From Methanomicrobia archaeon (GTDB lineage: Archaea > Methanobacteriota_B > Thermococci > Methanofastidiosales > B48-G16), in assembly GCA_023133315.1 (NCBI GenBank), contig JAGLWR010000011.1, positions 1 to 14,816 on the forward strand: a DNA stretch of 14,816 nucleotides, in the 5' to 3' direction. The translations under genes and the position numbers were made by a program. Below the pieces are notes generated by a model. The model was not told the origin of the DNA. It was given only the letters and a program-made list of their open reading frames with translations, and ran no database searches. This document shows, in pieces, positions 6,508 through 12,780 of the stretch. The first letter of the stretch is position 1. Every line of letters begins with the position of its first letter.

Positions 6508-6509
6508 AT

Positions 6510-6731
6510 CTATTTAGCCTTTTTTCTTCGTTTTTTCTTGAGTAATCCTGACTCTTCTCTCGCTCTTTTATCCCAAAGATAGGCATAAACAATTATTATT
6601 CCCATAAAAGCAATGAAGAAGATATTCTGAGTAGATTTCAGCATGTTTTCCTGCATATCTGCAAAGAAGATAATGAGAAGAAGCAAAATACCTGCAAGAA
6701 CTAAAAAAGGATAATCTTTCCATATATTCAT
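6510..6731 (-). CDS. Small membrane protein with two transmembrane segments and a basic tail
   Basis: 73 residues; family not recognised. Two hydrophobic helices are visible: about 8-25 (FLVLAGILLLLIIFFADM) and about 37-53 (NIFFIAFMGIIIVYAYL). The rest is a strongly basic C-terminal tail (LLKKKRRKKAK), which predicts both termini in the cytoplasm. The start codon overlaps the stop of the upstream gene by ATGA, and its ribosome site (GAGGTGG, 6736-6742) lies inside that gene, so translation is coupled. With its partner it follows the nucleobase permease in one operon, which suggests the two small proteins assist or regulate the transporter (inference). Confidence 0.82.
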   Translation of the reverse strand: MNIWKDYPFLVLAGILLLLIIFFADMQENMLKSTQNIFFIAFMGIIIVYAYLWDKRAREESGLLKKKRRKKAK

Positions 6732-7123
6732 TCTTCCACCTCTTTTCTTTTTGATTGAGATTCAAGCCAAAAAGTGCGGAATTTCTTTTTCTGTTTATCC
6801 GCTCTATGTGAGCATATCAATGTCTTTCCTATTGTATAAGCAAATCCTATAATTCCTGTACCGGCAAGTACCCAGAAGATTGCATGCACCCTTACATATC
6901 CGGTTCCGAATGAAACGAAGAATAACGCTATAAAAAAGAAACTATATATCCCCCATCTATTCATAGTTTTATGGAGGAGTTCGAGTTCATCGAGCATTGC
7001 GTTAGCTTTTTCTCTCTTTGTTCTCGGAAAGCTATTAATCATCTCCCTTCTCTCTCTAGCTACTCTCTTCTTCGCTTTTTTTTCCTCTGCTATTTTATCT
7101 CTCGTTTTTAATCTAAATTTCAT
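6728..7123 (-). CDS. Membrane protein with a long basic N-terminal region and two transmembrane segments
   Basis: 131 residues; family not recognised. The first ~55 residues are very rich in Lys, Arg and Glu (KKAKKRVARERR and others) and probably helical and cytoplasmic. Two hydrophobic segments follow at about 58-78 (WGIYSFFFIALFFVSFGTG) and about 82-102 (AIFWVLAGTGIIGFAYTIG), then a basic tail. A tandem duplication of ATGAAATTT gives two possible starts, 7132 and 7123. GAGATGA precedes only the second at a proper distance, so 7123 is chosen with moderate confidence. It lies 37 bases after the permease stop and overlaps the next gene by four bases. The role is probably tied to the permease, from gene order only. 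Confidence 0.8.
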   Translation of the reverse strand: MKFRLKTRDKIAEEKKAKKRVARERREMINSFPRTKREKANAMLDELELLHKTMNRWGIYSFFFIALFFVSFGTGYVRVHAIFWVLAGTGIIGFAYTIGKTLICSHRADKQKKKFRTFWLESQSKRKEVEE

Positions 7124-7136
7124 AAATTTCATCTCT

Positions 7137-7158
7137 AAAAAAATAAAAAAAAAGAATT
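7137..7158 (-). terminator. T-rich tract after the permease gene
   Basis: On the minus strand, immediately after the permease stop codon, runs of T (nine and seven) are interrupted by a single A. Archaeal polymerases terminate at such tracts without a hairpin. It may give partial termination, making the two downstream small genes less expressed than the permease. Confidence 0.5.
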
Positions 7159-7160
7159 TT

Positions 7161-8624
7161 TTATTCTTCTGCCATATCTTCCCAGTACGTAAGACCTCTG
7201 CTTTCTCTTGTTCCTGGTAGGATGTTGTCTAATATACCTGCGATGATCGCCGCCACAGCCATACCCGTAGCCGCTATCGTGGTAAGGATCTCAGCAAAAG
7301 TTCTTCCAAGCGTTCCGGCAGTAGCCTCCCAATTTATGGGCAACTGGTTTACTGGTGGTAGGAAGCCCTCAGGATATCCTGCTCCGACATCAGCCCATAT
7401 CCATCCACCTTTTGCCCAGAATGGTACACTAAGTCCCATGAAGAAGGCAAATCCTATGATGAACAGATTTCTTGAGTCATTCATATCAACGAACTGCAAG
7501 TTGGACAAACCAACTGAAGCGATCATACCGAACAGTCCACAGAACATAGCCCCTACAATAGCCATTGGAATCGAGGTGAAGAACGCTCCGAACTTTCCAA
7601 ATGCTCCGAGAAGTAGCATTACGATAGCACCGATCTGAACAACGTATCTCGATCCGACCTTTGTAATTCCGATCGCACCTATGTTTTCAGAGTACGATGT
7701 GGTCCCGTTTCCTGTTCCGATAAGTCCGGCAACAAGGCAGCCTACACCTTCAAATCCTATACCTCTGCTTATCTTCTTTGCACTCGGAATTGGTGCACCA
7801 GACAGCCTTGCACACGCATAGTAGTCCCCAACAGACTCAACTATAGAAGCAAGGTATCCAGCCAGCATTCCTACTGCAAACGCTGCACTGAACTGTGGCA
7901 TTCCCCACTGGAAAGGATATGGTATTCTTATCCATGGAGCAGCATCTATGGTGGCTCTTAATGCAGTTGTGTCGATCCTTCCTGTAGCAAAGGCAATAGC
8001 CCACGCTGTAAATATGGAAAGTATTACCGGGAACAGCAGGAACAGTCTGTATTTTTTGCTAAGGAACTGAGAATAGATTATCAGTGCTAGCAAAGCAATT
8101 CCACCAATCCATATATCATACATAAGCCATGGCCATCCTATAGCGTACAGGGCAAGTCCGATCAATGCAATCGTTGGAGCAATAGTTATCGGACCCAGGT
8201 ATTTCTTTAAATATCCGATAGCGCCCGTAAATCCTAGAGCCATTTCAAAGAAAGATCCGATAATGATTGCACCTTGAACATACTGGATCTTCATCTCCCA
8301 GCCGGCTCCGGCGAGGGTAGCAGAAAACACGATAGCAAAGAATGGTGGCAGGAAAGAGAAGGTACCTCCTTGTACTATTGGTAACCTATTTCCCCACGTG
8401 GTCTGCAACAATGTTGTTATTCCTGAAACAAAGAACATGGTACTGATCAACAATCCAGTTTCATGCGTCGGCATTCCCATGACTCCAGCGATAAGTATGG
8501 GAATAATTATCGTTGCCCCAAACATTGTCAGATAGTGCTGAAATCCAAGAAATATCGCTTCTATTAACGGCGGCTTGTCGTCTATACCATAGACGACCAT
8601 CAGTTTCTTTTCTTTTTTTGCCAT
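7161..8624 (-). CDS. NCS2/NAT family nucleobase (uracil/xanthine-type) permease
   Basis: Cation- or proton-coupled uptake of a nucleobase across the membrane. 487 residues with about 14 hydrophobic segments, the normal NAT size. Motifs are FQHYLTMFG (28-36), VESVGDYYACARL (262-274) and GTGNGTTSYSENIGAIGITKVGSR (split here as 303-312 and 313-326), which fits the NAT signature [QEH]NxGxxxxT[RKG]. E263 and E313 align with the two glutamates that hold uracil in E. coli UraA (E241, E290), supporting a nucleobase as substrate. The stretch GLSNLQFVDMNDSRNLF (372-388) and the ESVGDYYACARL box are close to my memory of animal SVCT/SNBT carriers. The ribosome site AAGGAGGT (8633-8640) is strong and a BRE/TATA promoter lies upstream. 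Uracil or thymine is the likely substrate given the dihydropyrimidinase nearby. Confidence 0.92.
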   Translation of the reverse strand: MAKKEKKLMVVYGIDDKPPLIEAIFLGFQHYLTMFGATIIIPILIAGVMGMPTHETGLLISTMFFVSGITTLLQTTWGNRLPIVQGGTFSFLPPFFAIVFSATLAGAGWEMKIQYVQGAIIIGSFFEMALGFTGAIGYLKKYLGPITIAPTIALIGLALYAIGWPWLMYDIWIGGIALLALIIYSQFLSKKYRLFLLFPVILSIFTAWAIAFATGRIDTTALRATIDAAPWIRIPYPFQWGMPQFSAAFAVGMLAGYLASIVESVGDYYACARLSGAPIPSAKKISRGIGFEGVGCLVAGLIGTGNGTTSYSENIGAIGITKVGSRYVVQIGAIVMLLLGAFGKFGAFFTSIPMAIVGAMFCGLFGMIASVGLSNLQFVDMNDSRNLFIIGFAFFMGLSVPFWAKGGWIWADVGAGYPEGFLPPVNQLPINWEATAGTLGRTFAEILTTIAATGMAVAAIIAGILDNILPGTRESRGLTYWEDMAEE

Positions 8625-8652
8625 TTTTTTTAACCTCCTTTTAAATTACTTA

Positions 8653-8669
8653 AGTTCCCTTTAGGAACT
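8653..8669. promoter_or_regulatory. Hairpin/dyad at the permease transcription start
   Basis: AGTTCC and GGAACT are perfect inverted copies around a five-base loop. The expected permease transcript start is about 8670, so this is either an operator over the start site or a 5'-leader hairpin ending about 13 nt before the ribosome site. Confidence 0.45.
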
Positions 8670-8690
8670 CTTCTTTTTCTATGTCTTTTT

Positions 8691-8710
8691 GATTTATATA
8701 CTTTTCGGTT
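8691..8710 (-). promoter_or_regulatory. Archaeal promoter of the permease operon
   Basis: On the minus strand AACCGAAAAG (BRE) is followed by TATATAAATC (TATA). It is one of the best consensus matches in the window. The expected start near 8670 leaves a leader of about 46 nt. Confidence 0.65.
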
Positions 8711-8746
8711 AGTCCACAATATCTATCAACGATCACAAATATTATT

Positions 8747-8766
8747 GGAATTTTTTTAAAAATTCC
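8747..8766. promoter_or_regulatory. 20-nt dyad with perfect 9-bp arms between the unknown gene and the permease
   Basis: GGAATTTTT, a two-base TT centre, and AAAAATTCC. It lies 37 bp upstream of the permease BRE and 45 bp downstream of the unknown gene's stop codon. It may be an activator or repressor site for the permease, or part of the terminator of the upstream gene; a T run at 8787-8793 on the minus strand already suits termination. Confidence 0.45.
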
Positions 8767-8811
8767 GACTAAAATACAACCATACGAAAAAAGATTATGT
8801 CTATTTATTTT

Positions 8812-9243
8812 TCATATTTCATCTATCTTCAGTGAAGACTCATCAAAAATAAATTTGATTTTATCTCCATTAAGGATTTCTAAGATCAGGGAGTCTCCTT
8901 TTGTAATATATATAGGATTTTTCCATCCTTCTGATGTTTTAATATTTATCTGCATTTTTTCGAGTCTTTTAAGATTTCTTTCGGCCCAGAGGGCAAAGTA
9001 ACTGGATTTTGATTCCTCTTTGGATACTATATCACTATCAAACTTTATGTCTACTCTTTTTCTCCAGACCTTTAAATTTATATCGAGATTTCTTTTTGTT
9101 TTAAAATTATACTCAACTGGATATATTATCTCACCAAACATTACCTTTCCTCTGGGATATTTTTCAAATGAAGGAAAGATGTAGAGATCATCCTTAAATC
9201 TTATCTGTTTTATCTTTGGTATTATACTTTTAGCTCTACTCAT
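8812..9243 (-). CDS. Hypothetical protein, leaderless
   Basis: 143 residues, function not recognised. It is mostly predicted beta-strand, with charged loops and a central amphipathic helix (YFALWAERNLKRLEKMQI, about 81-98). It has no membrane segment, signal peptide or cysteine motif. An in-frame ATG at 9366 would give 184 residues, but that extension runs through both divergent promoters and into the CoA-transferase gene. The minus-strand TATA box (9264-9275) puts the transcript start at about 9244, on the ATG at 9243, so a leaderless start there is chosen. It is divergent from the CoA-transferase and upstream of, but separately transcribed from, the permease. Confidence 0.72.
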   Translation of the reverse strand: MSRAKSIIPKIKQIRFKDDLYIFPSFEKYPRGKVMFGEIIYPVEYNFKTKRNLDINLKVWRKRVDIKFDSDIVSKEESKSSYFALWAERNLKRLEKMQINIKTSEGWKNPIYITKGDSLILEILNGDKIKFIFDESSLKIDEI

Positions 9244-9263
9244 ATGATAGCATTGGAAAGAAA

Positions 9264-9282
9264 AGATTAAATATCTTTCTCG
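9264..9282 (-). promoter_or_regulatory. Promoter of the hypothetical leaderless gene
   Basis: On the minus strand CGAGAAA (BRE) precedes GATATTTAATCT (TATA, 9264-9275). The predicted start at about 9244 coincides with the ATG. Its BRE overlaps that of the divergent CoA-transferase promoter. Confidence 0.6.
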
Positions 9283-9297
9283 AAAAACTTTTATAAG
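9279..9297 (+). promoter_or_regulatory. Promoter of the CoA-transferase gene
   Basis: CTCGAAAAAC (BRE) followed by TTTTATAAG (TATA, 9289-9297). Predicted start near 9317-9319, leaving only enough leader for the GGTGAT ribosome site at 9318-9323. Confidence 0.6.
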
Positions 9298-9326
9298 ATA
9301 TCCTTTGATAATATAATGGTGATATA

Positions 9327-10502
9327 ATGTTAGAAGGAATGAAGGTTCTGGACCTGAGTAGGGCACTTGCAGGTCCTTACTGCACTATGCTTTTAGGAGA
9401 TATGGGCGCTGAGGTTATAAAGATAGAAAGACCCGGGAAAGGCGATGACAGTAGATCGTGGGGACCGCCTTTCATCGAGGGAGAAAGTGCATATTTTCTG
9501 AGTGTAAATAGAAATAAAAAAAGTATAACATTGAATCTGAAAAGCGAGAAGGGAAAAGAGATACTTTTTAAATTAATTAAAATATCTGATGTTTTGATTG
9601 AAACTAACAGACCGGGGGTCATGGGAAAACTTGGATTAAGTTTTGAGGAGATAAAAAAGGTAAATCCAAAAATAGTTTACTGTTCAATTTCCGGGTTTGG
9701 GCAGACGGGTCCCTACAGGTTAAGACCAGGATTTGATCAGGTTATCCAGGGGATGGGGGGACTGATGAGTATTACCGGAGAAGAAAACAGACCGCCGATA
9801 AAAGTAGGAGTGGCTATCACAGACGTTGGAGCGGGAATGTATGCAGCTATTGGAATTCTTGCAGCTCTGCTCAGAAGAGACAAGACAGGTGAAGGTGAAT
9901 ACATAGACGTTTCAATGCTCGATGGAACAATTTCTTGGTTAACCTATCAGTCCGGTAGATACTTCGCATCTGGTGAAGTTCCAAAACCCATGGGTTCCGG
10001 ACATCCATTAATAGTCCCTTATCAGTCTTTCAGGACAAAGGACATTCATATAAATATAGCTGCTGGGAACGATTCTCTGTGGAGAAAGTTCTGTGAAACT
10101 ATAAAATTAAATATGGCAGATGATCCAAGATTTTCTACGAATGCGAAGAGAGTTGAGAACAGAGAAGAACTTGTCAAGATTCTGAACGATGTTTTATCTG
10201 AAAAAACAGGAAAAGAGTGGCTTGAAATATTAAATAAAGCCGGAATTCCCTGCGGCCCGATCTATAAAATCAACGATATATTCTCCGATCCGCATGTTTT
10301 ATCAAGAGAGATGGTTTCTGAGATAGAACATCCAAAAGCAGGGAAGATAAAGGTTACTGGCGTTCCAATAAAGTTCAAAAATAATCCCGGAAAGATAAGA
10401 CTGCATCCTCCCCTTCTGGGAGAAAACAACTTTGAAATTCTGGAAGAGATCGGATATACAAAGGAAGAAATAGAAAAATTCAGAGAAGAGGGAGTTATCT
10501 AA
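9327..10502 (+). CDS. CaiB/BaiF family (class III) CoA-transferase
   Basis: Moves CoA between carboxylic acids through an aspartyl-CoA anhydride intermediate. 391 residues, normal family length. The N-terminal GMKVLDLSRALAGPYCTMLLGDMGAEVIKIE (first half 4-18, second half 19-34) is the family's Rossmann-like CoA region. The catalytic aspartate is D166 in ITDVGAGMYAA. GFGQTGPYRLRPGFDQVIQG (123-142) and DVSMLDG complete the picture. The ribosome site GGTGAT is only three bases before ATG 9327, but the protein start fits family alignments. It stands alone, ending two bases from the convergent decarboxylase operon. In context it may activate malonate or methylmalonate, the product expected from the aldehyde oxidoreductase, using acetyl- or propionyl-CoA as donor. 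The family is broad, so the substrate is inference. Confidence 0.92.
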   Translation: MLEGMKVLDLSRALAGPYCTMLLGDMGAEVIKIERPGKGDDSRSWGPPFIEGESAYFLSVNRNKKSITLNLKSEKGKEILFKLIKISDVLIETNRPGVMGKLGLSFEEIKKVNPKIVYCSISGFGQTGPYRLRPGFDQVIQGMGGLMSITGEENRPPIKVGVAITDVGAGMYAAIGILAALLRRDKTGEGEYIDVSMLDGTISWLTYQSGRYFASGEVPKPMGSGHPLIVPYQSFRTKDIHINIAAGNDSLWRKFCETIKLNMADDPRFSTNAKRVENREELVKILNDVLSEKTGKEWLEILNKAGIPCGPIYKINDIFSDPHVLSREMVSEIEHPKAGKIKVTGVPIKFKNNPGKIRLHPPLLGENNFEILEEIGYTKEEIEKFREEGVI

Positions 10503-10504
10503 CT

Positions 10505-10921
10505 TCAGATATTGCTTTTCCAGGTAATATCTTCAATTTTTATTTTAAAAACTTCGACTCTAGAAACATCTTTTATTTGCCCGGATATATTCTTTTTATC
10601 GTATTTCTCAATCATTTTCTTTAAAATATGTATTTTTTCTTTTTCGTCTTTCAAAACTTCTGCCTTTCCATAGATTATAGCACTTCTGTATTTCATTGTA
10701 GATTTGCAGGGATCTTCTGAGAGTAAAATTTCGTGATCATCTACTTGAAAGCAAATTTTTGGATTACTTTTAATATAATCCACTTTCTTTCCAGTTTTCT
10801 TGGAGTGAAAATATATACTCCCCTCAAGATAAACAAAACATATCGGGACTACGTAAGGATCTCCATCTTTACACATAGAGAGTCTTCCAACTTCTGCATC
10901 TTCCAGTATTTCTTTTATCAT
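10505..10921 (-). CDS. FMN-binding split-barrel protein (pyridoxamine 5'-phosphate oxidase-like, NimA type)
   Basis: 138 residues, the usual size of the short PNPOx-like flavin proteins. Typical segments are MCKDGDPYVVPICFVY (16-31), IYFHSKKTGKKVDYIKSNPKICFQVDD (split as 36-50 and 51-62), and KYRSAIIYGKAEVL (about 77-90), all part of the FMN-binding barrel seen in nitroimidazole-reductase-like proteins. Soluble, no membrane segments. It is the last gene of the decarboxylase operon, starting two bases after the beta-subunit stop codon. Members of this family reduce or sequester a wide range of cofactors and small molecules, and nothing here tells which. Its place in a decarboxylase operon is unusual to my knowledge. 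Confidence 0.87.
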   Translation of the reverse strand: MIKEILEDAEVGRLSMCKDGDPYVVPICFVYLEGSIYFHSKKTGKKVDYIKSNPKICFQVDDHEILLSEDPCKSTMKYRSAIIYGKAEVLKDEKEKIHILKKMIEKYDKKNISGQIKDVSRVEVFKIKIEDITWKSNI

Positions 10922-10923
10922 GA

Positions 10924-12054
10924 TTACCCCAGAAGAGCTATCAATACCCCTGCTGCAGTTGCTGATCCCAGTACTCCGGCAATATTTGGCCCCATGGCAT
11001 GCATCAACAGATTGTTTTGCGGATCCGCTTCCTTTCCCAATCTCTGAACAACTCTTGCAGCCATCGGTACTGCGGAGACTCCTGCCGCCCCGATCATTGG
11101 ATTTATCTTTTCTTTTGATATTTTATTCATGAGTTTTCCGAGCAAAACTCCGCCCGCTGTTGCCGTGGCAAAGGCGAAGATTCCGAGCAACATTACAAGT
11201 ATCGTTTCAGTCCTCAGGAACTTGTCGGCGGCCATTGTGCTTCCAACTCCAAGACCCAAGATTATCGTAACTATATTCATGAGCTCTTCACGTGATCCCT
11301 TCGCCAGTCTATCCGTTACTCCACTTTCTTTGAAAAGGTTACCTACCATGAGCATTCCTATGAGTGGTATGGATTTTGGCACGAGCATCCCTGCAACTAT
11401 GATCACAATGATGGGAAATATAATCTTTTCCTTCTTTGAAACATTCCTCAACTGTTTCATTCTGATCATCCTTTCTTTTTTTGTTGTCAGAGCTTTTATT
11501 ATAGGGGGCTGTATTATCGGAACTAATGCCATGTAGGCGTATGCCGCAACGGCCGTGGCACCCAGCATGTGAGGCGCTAATATAGAAGTAACATAGATTG
11601 TTGTCGGACCATCGGCTCCCCCTATTATACCTATGGAAGCTGCTTCCGTGGGAATAAATCCTAAAAATATTGCTCCCAATAGTGCGAGAAATATACCTAT
11701 TTGAGCTGCAGCTCCGAGAAGAAATGTTTTCGGATCTGCCAGAAGAGGACCAAAATCTGTCATGGCACCGATCCCCATAAAGATCAGAGTCGGAACGATC
11801 TCGAGGCGAATTAGATACTTAACAAATATACCCAAAACTCCTCCGATCTCTTCCGGGTCTGCGATACCGGCAAGAGGAATATTTGCTAGTATGGCACCAA
11901 GACCTATCGGTATAAGGAGAAGCGGCTCCATCTTGTATCTTATGCCAAGGTATATCAAAACCATGCCGATTCCAAACATTAATACGTTTCCCAGGTTTAA
12001 GTTGAAAATTCCGCTCGATTCCCATACTTCTGATAGAGACTCTAATATCATCAT
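10924..12054 (-). CDS. mmdB: Na+-translocating decarboxylase beta subunit (OadB/MmdB/GcdB)
   Basis: The integral membrane part that decarboxylates carboxybiotin and exports Na+. 376 residues with about ten hydrophobic segments, the normal size. Diagnostic segments are IIGGADGPTTIYVTS (143-157), whose D148 corresponds to the sodium-linked aspartate D203 of Klebsiella OadB, and PMIGAAGVSAVPMAARV followed by HAMGPNIAGVLGSA near the C-terminus. Two adjacent ATGs (12054 and 12051) are possible starts; AGGTGA overlapping the biotin carrier's TAG stop suits the second slightly better by spacing. The gene completes a four-part decarboxylase with the genes upstream. Confidence 0.94.
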   Translation of the reverse strand: MMILESLSEVWESSGIFNLNLGNVLMFGIGMVLIYLGIRYKMEPLLLIPIGLGAILANIPLAGIADPEEIGGVLGIFVKYLIRLEIVPTLIFMGIGAMTDFGPLLADPKTFLLGAAAQIGIFLALLGAIFLGFIPTEAASIGIIGGADGPTTIYVTSILAPHMLGATAVAAYAYMALVPIIQPPIIKALTTKKERMIRMKQLRNVSKKEKIIFPIIVIIVAGMLVPKSIPLIGMLMVGNLFKESGVTDRLAKGSREELMNIVTIILGLGVGSTMAADKFLRTETILVMLLGIFAFATATAGGVLLGKLMNKISKEKINPMIGAAGVSAVPMAARVVQRLGKEADPQNNLLMHAMGPNIAGVLGSATAAGVLIALLG

Positions 12055-12059
12055 TTCAC

Positions 12060-12494
12060 CTATCTAATAACTGCTATTATGTCTCCAGACTCGAGATTCT
12101 CTCCTTCTTTTACTCTCATCTCTTTAATGATGCCACTTGTTGGGGCAGAGATCTCATTTTTCATCTTCATTGCTTCAAGAATAATAACAGGATCTCCTAA
12201 CTTTACATTACTCCCATCCTTTGCAATTACCTCAATGACTTTGCCAGGCATCGGTGCTGTTAGAGTTGTGCCTTCTCCTCTTATAATAGTTTTCTTTTTT
12301 ATCTCTCTTGTTTCTTTTTTTGTCTTCCTCTCGATTTTTGTATCCTTTCTTTCTTCTCTCTTTATATCGAGAATTTCTTCAATCCTTATTTTTGCTTCTT
12401 TTTCTCCTAATTTTATTGAATATACTCCAAATTCACTTTCTTCTACCTCAACAAGATACTCAATTCCATCAACGTAAACTCTATATTTTTTCAT
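12060..12494 (-). CDS. mmdC: Biotin carrier subunit of the acyl-CoA decarboxylase
   Basis: Carries the carboxyl group on biotin from the carboxyltransferase to the membrane subunit. 144 residues. The C-terminal biotinyl domain (about 76-144) has the EAMKM motif with biotin lysine K110, and APMPGKV at its start. The N-terminal part (1-42) is a small beta-rich domain seen in such carriers. The linker (about 43-72) is rich in Lys, Glu, Asp and Arg, rather than the Ala/Pro-rich linker common in bacterial carriers. The start codon overlaps the stop of the delta-subunit gene as TGATG, giving translational coupling. Biotin protein ligase is not in the window. Confidence 0.94.
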   Translation of the reverse strand: MKKYRVYVDGIEYLVEVEESEFGVYSIKLGEKEAKIRIEEILDIKREERKDTKIERKTKKETREIKKKTIIRGEGTTLTAPMPGKVIEVIAKDGSNVKLGDPVIILEAMKMKNEISAPTSGIIKEMRVKEGENLESGDIIAVIR

Positions 12495-12772
12495 CAGATC
12501 CTCTCCATAGCTTCAATCCTCGCTTCTCTTTTCCAGTGTGTAAGCGGCCTGAACTTTAAAACTGTCCCCTCAGTCTCAGACCTGTAACAGTATATTGCCC
12601 CAGATATAGCTAATATTTCACTCTCATTAAACTCTCCTTTCTTAATTTCTACAGTTTTTTCTTTCATCAACCTTCCAGTGAGCCACATGGCAAAAGACAG
12701 TACGATCAAGGTTAGAAAAACAACAAACATCCCTGTTAGAGTAAGCTGGATTCCCAAGGATATGTCTGACAT
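12494..12772 (-). CDS. mmdD: Decarboxylase delta/gamma subunit (OadG/MmdD-like)
   Basis: 92 residues. One N-terminal transmembrane helix (about 9-33, LTLTGMFVVFLTLIVLSFAMW) is followed by a soluble tail. The segment ESEILAISGAIYCY (about 50-63) is the recurring OadG pattern, and the tail ends THWKREARIEAMERI. In known enzymes this subunit ties the carboxyltransferase to the membrane subunit and stabilises the complex. The gene starts eight bases after the carboxyltransferase stop, with AGGTGA partly formed by that TAG stop. Shorter than some bacterial homologues, which carry a longer Ala/Pro-rich region. Confidence 0.88.
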   Translation of the reverse strand: MSDISLGIQLTLTGMFVVFLTLIVLSFAMWLTGRLMKEKTVEIKKGEFNESEILAISGAIYCYRSETEGTVLKFRPLTHWKREARIEAMERI

Positions 12773-12780
12773 AAGATCAC

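Noticed and set aside
7222..7638. Plus-strand open frame of 138 codons
   Set aside because: Antisense to the permease; rich in Pro, Ala, Ile and Ser as expected from the complement of membrane-protein codons, with no start signals.
9244..9366. 41-residue N-terminal extension of the hypothetical gene
   Set aside because: It crosses both divergent promoters and overlaps the CoA-transferase start; the TATA box positions the transcript start at the internal ATG 9243.
11129..11536. Plus-strand open frame of 135 codons opposite the beta subunit
   Set aside because: Same situation: complement of a membrane protein gene, no ribosome site or promoter.
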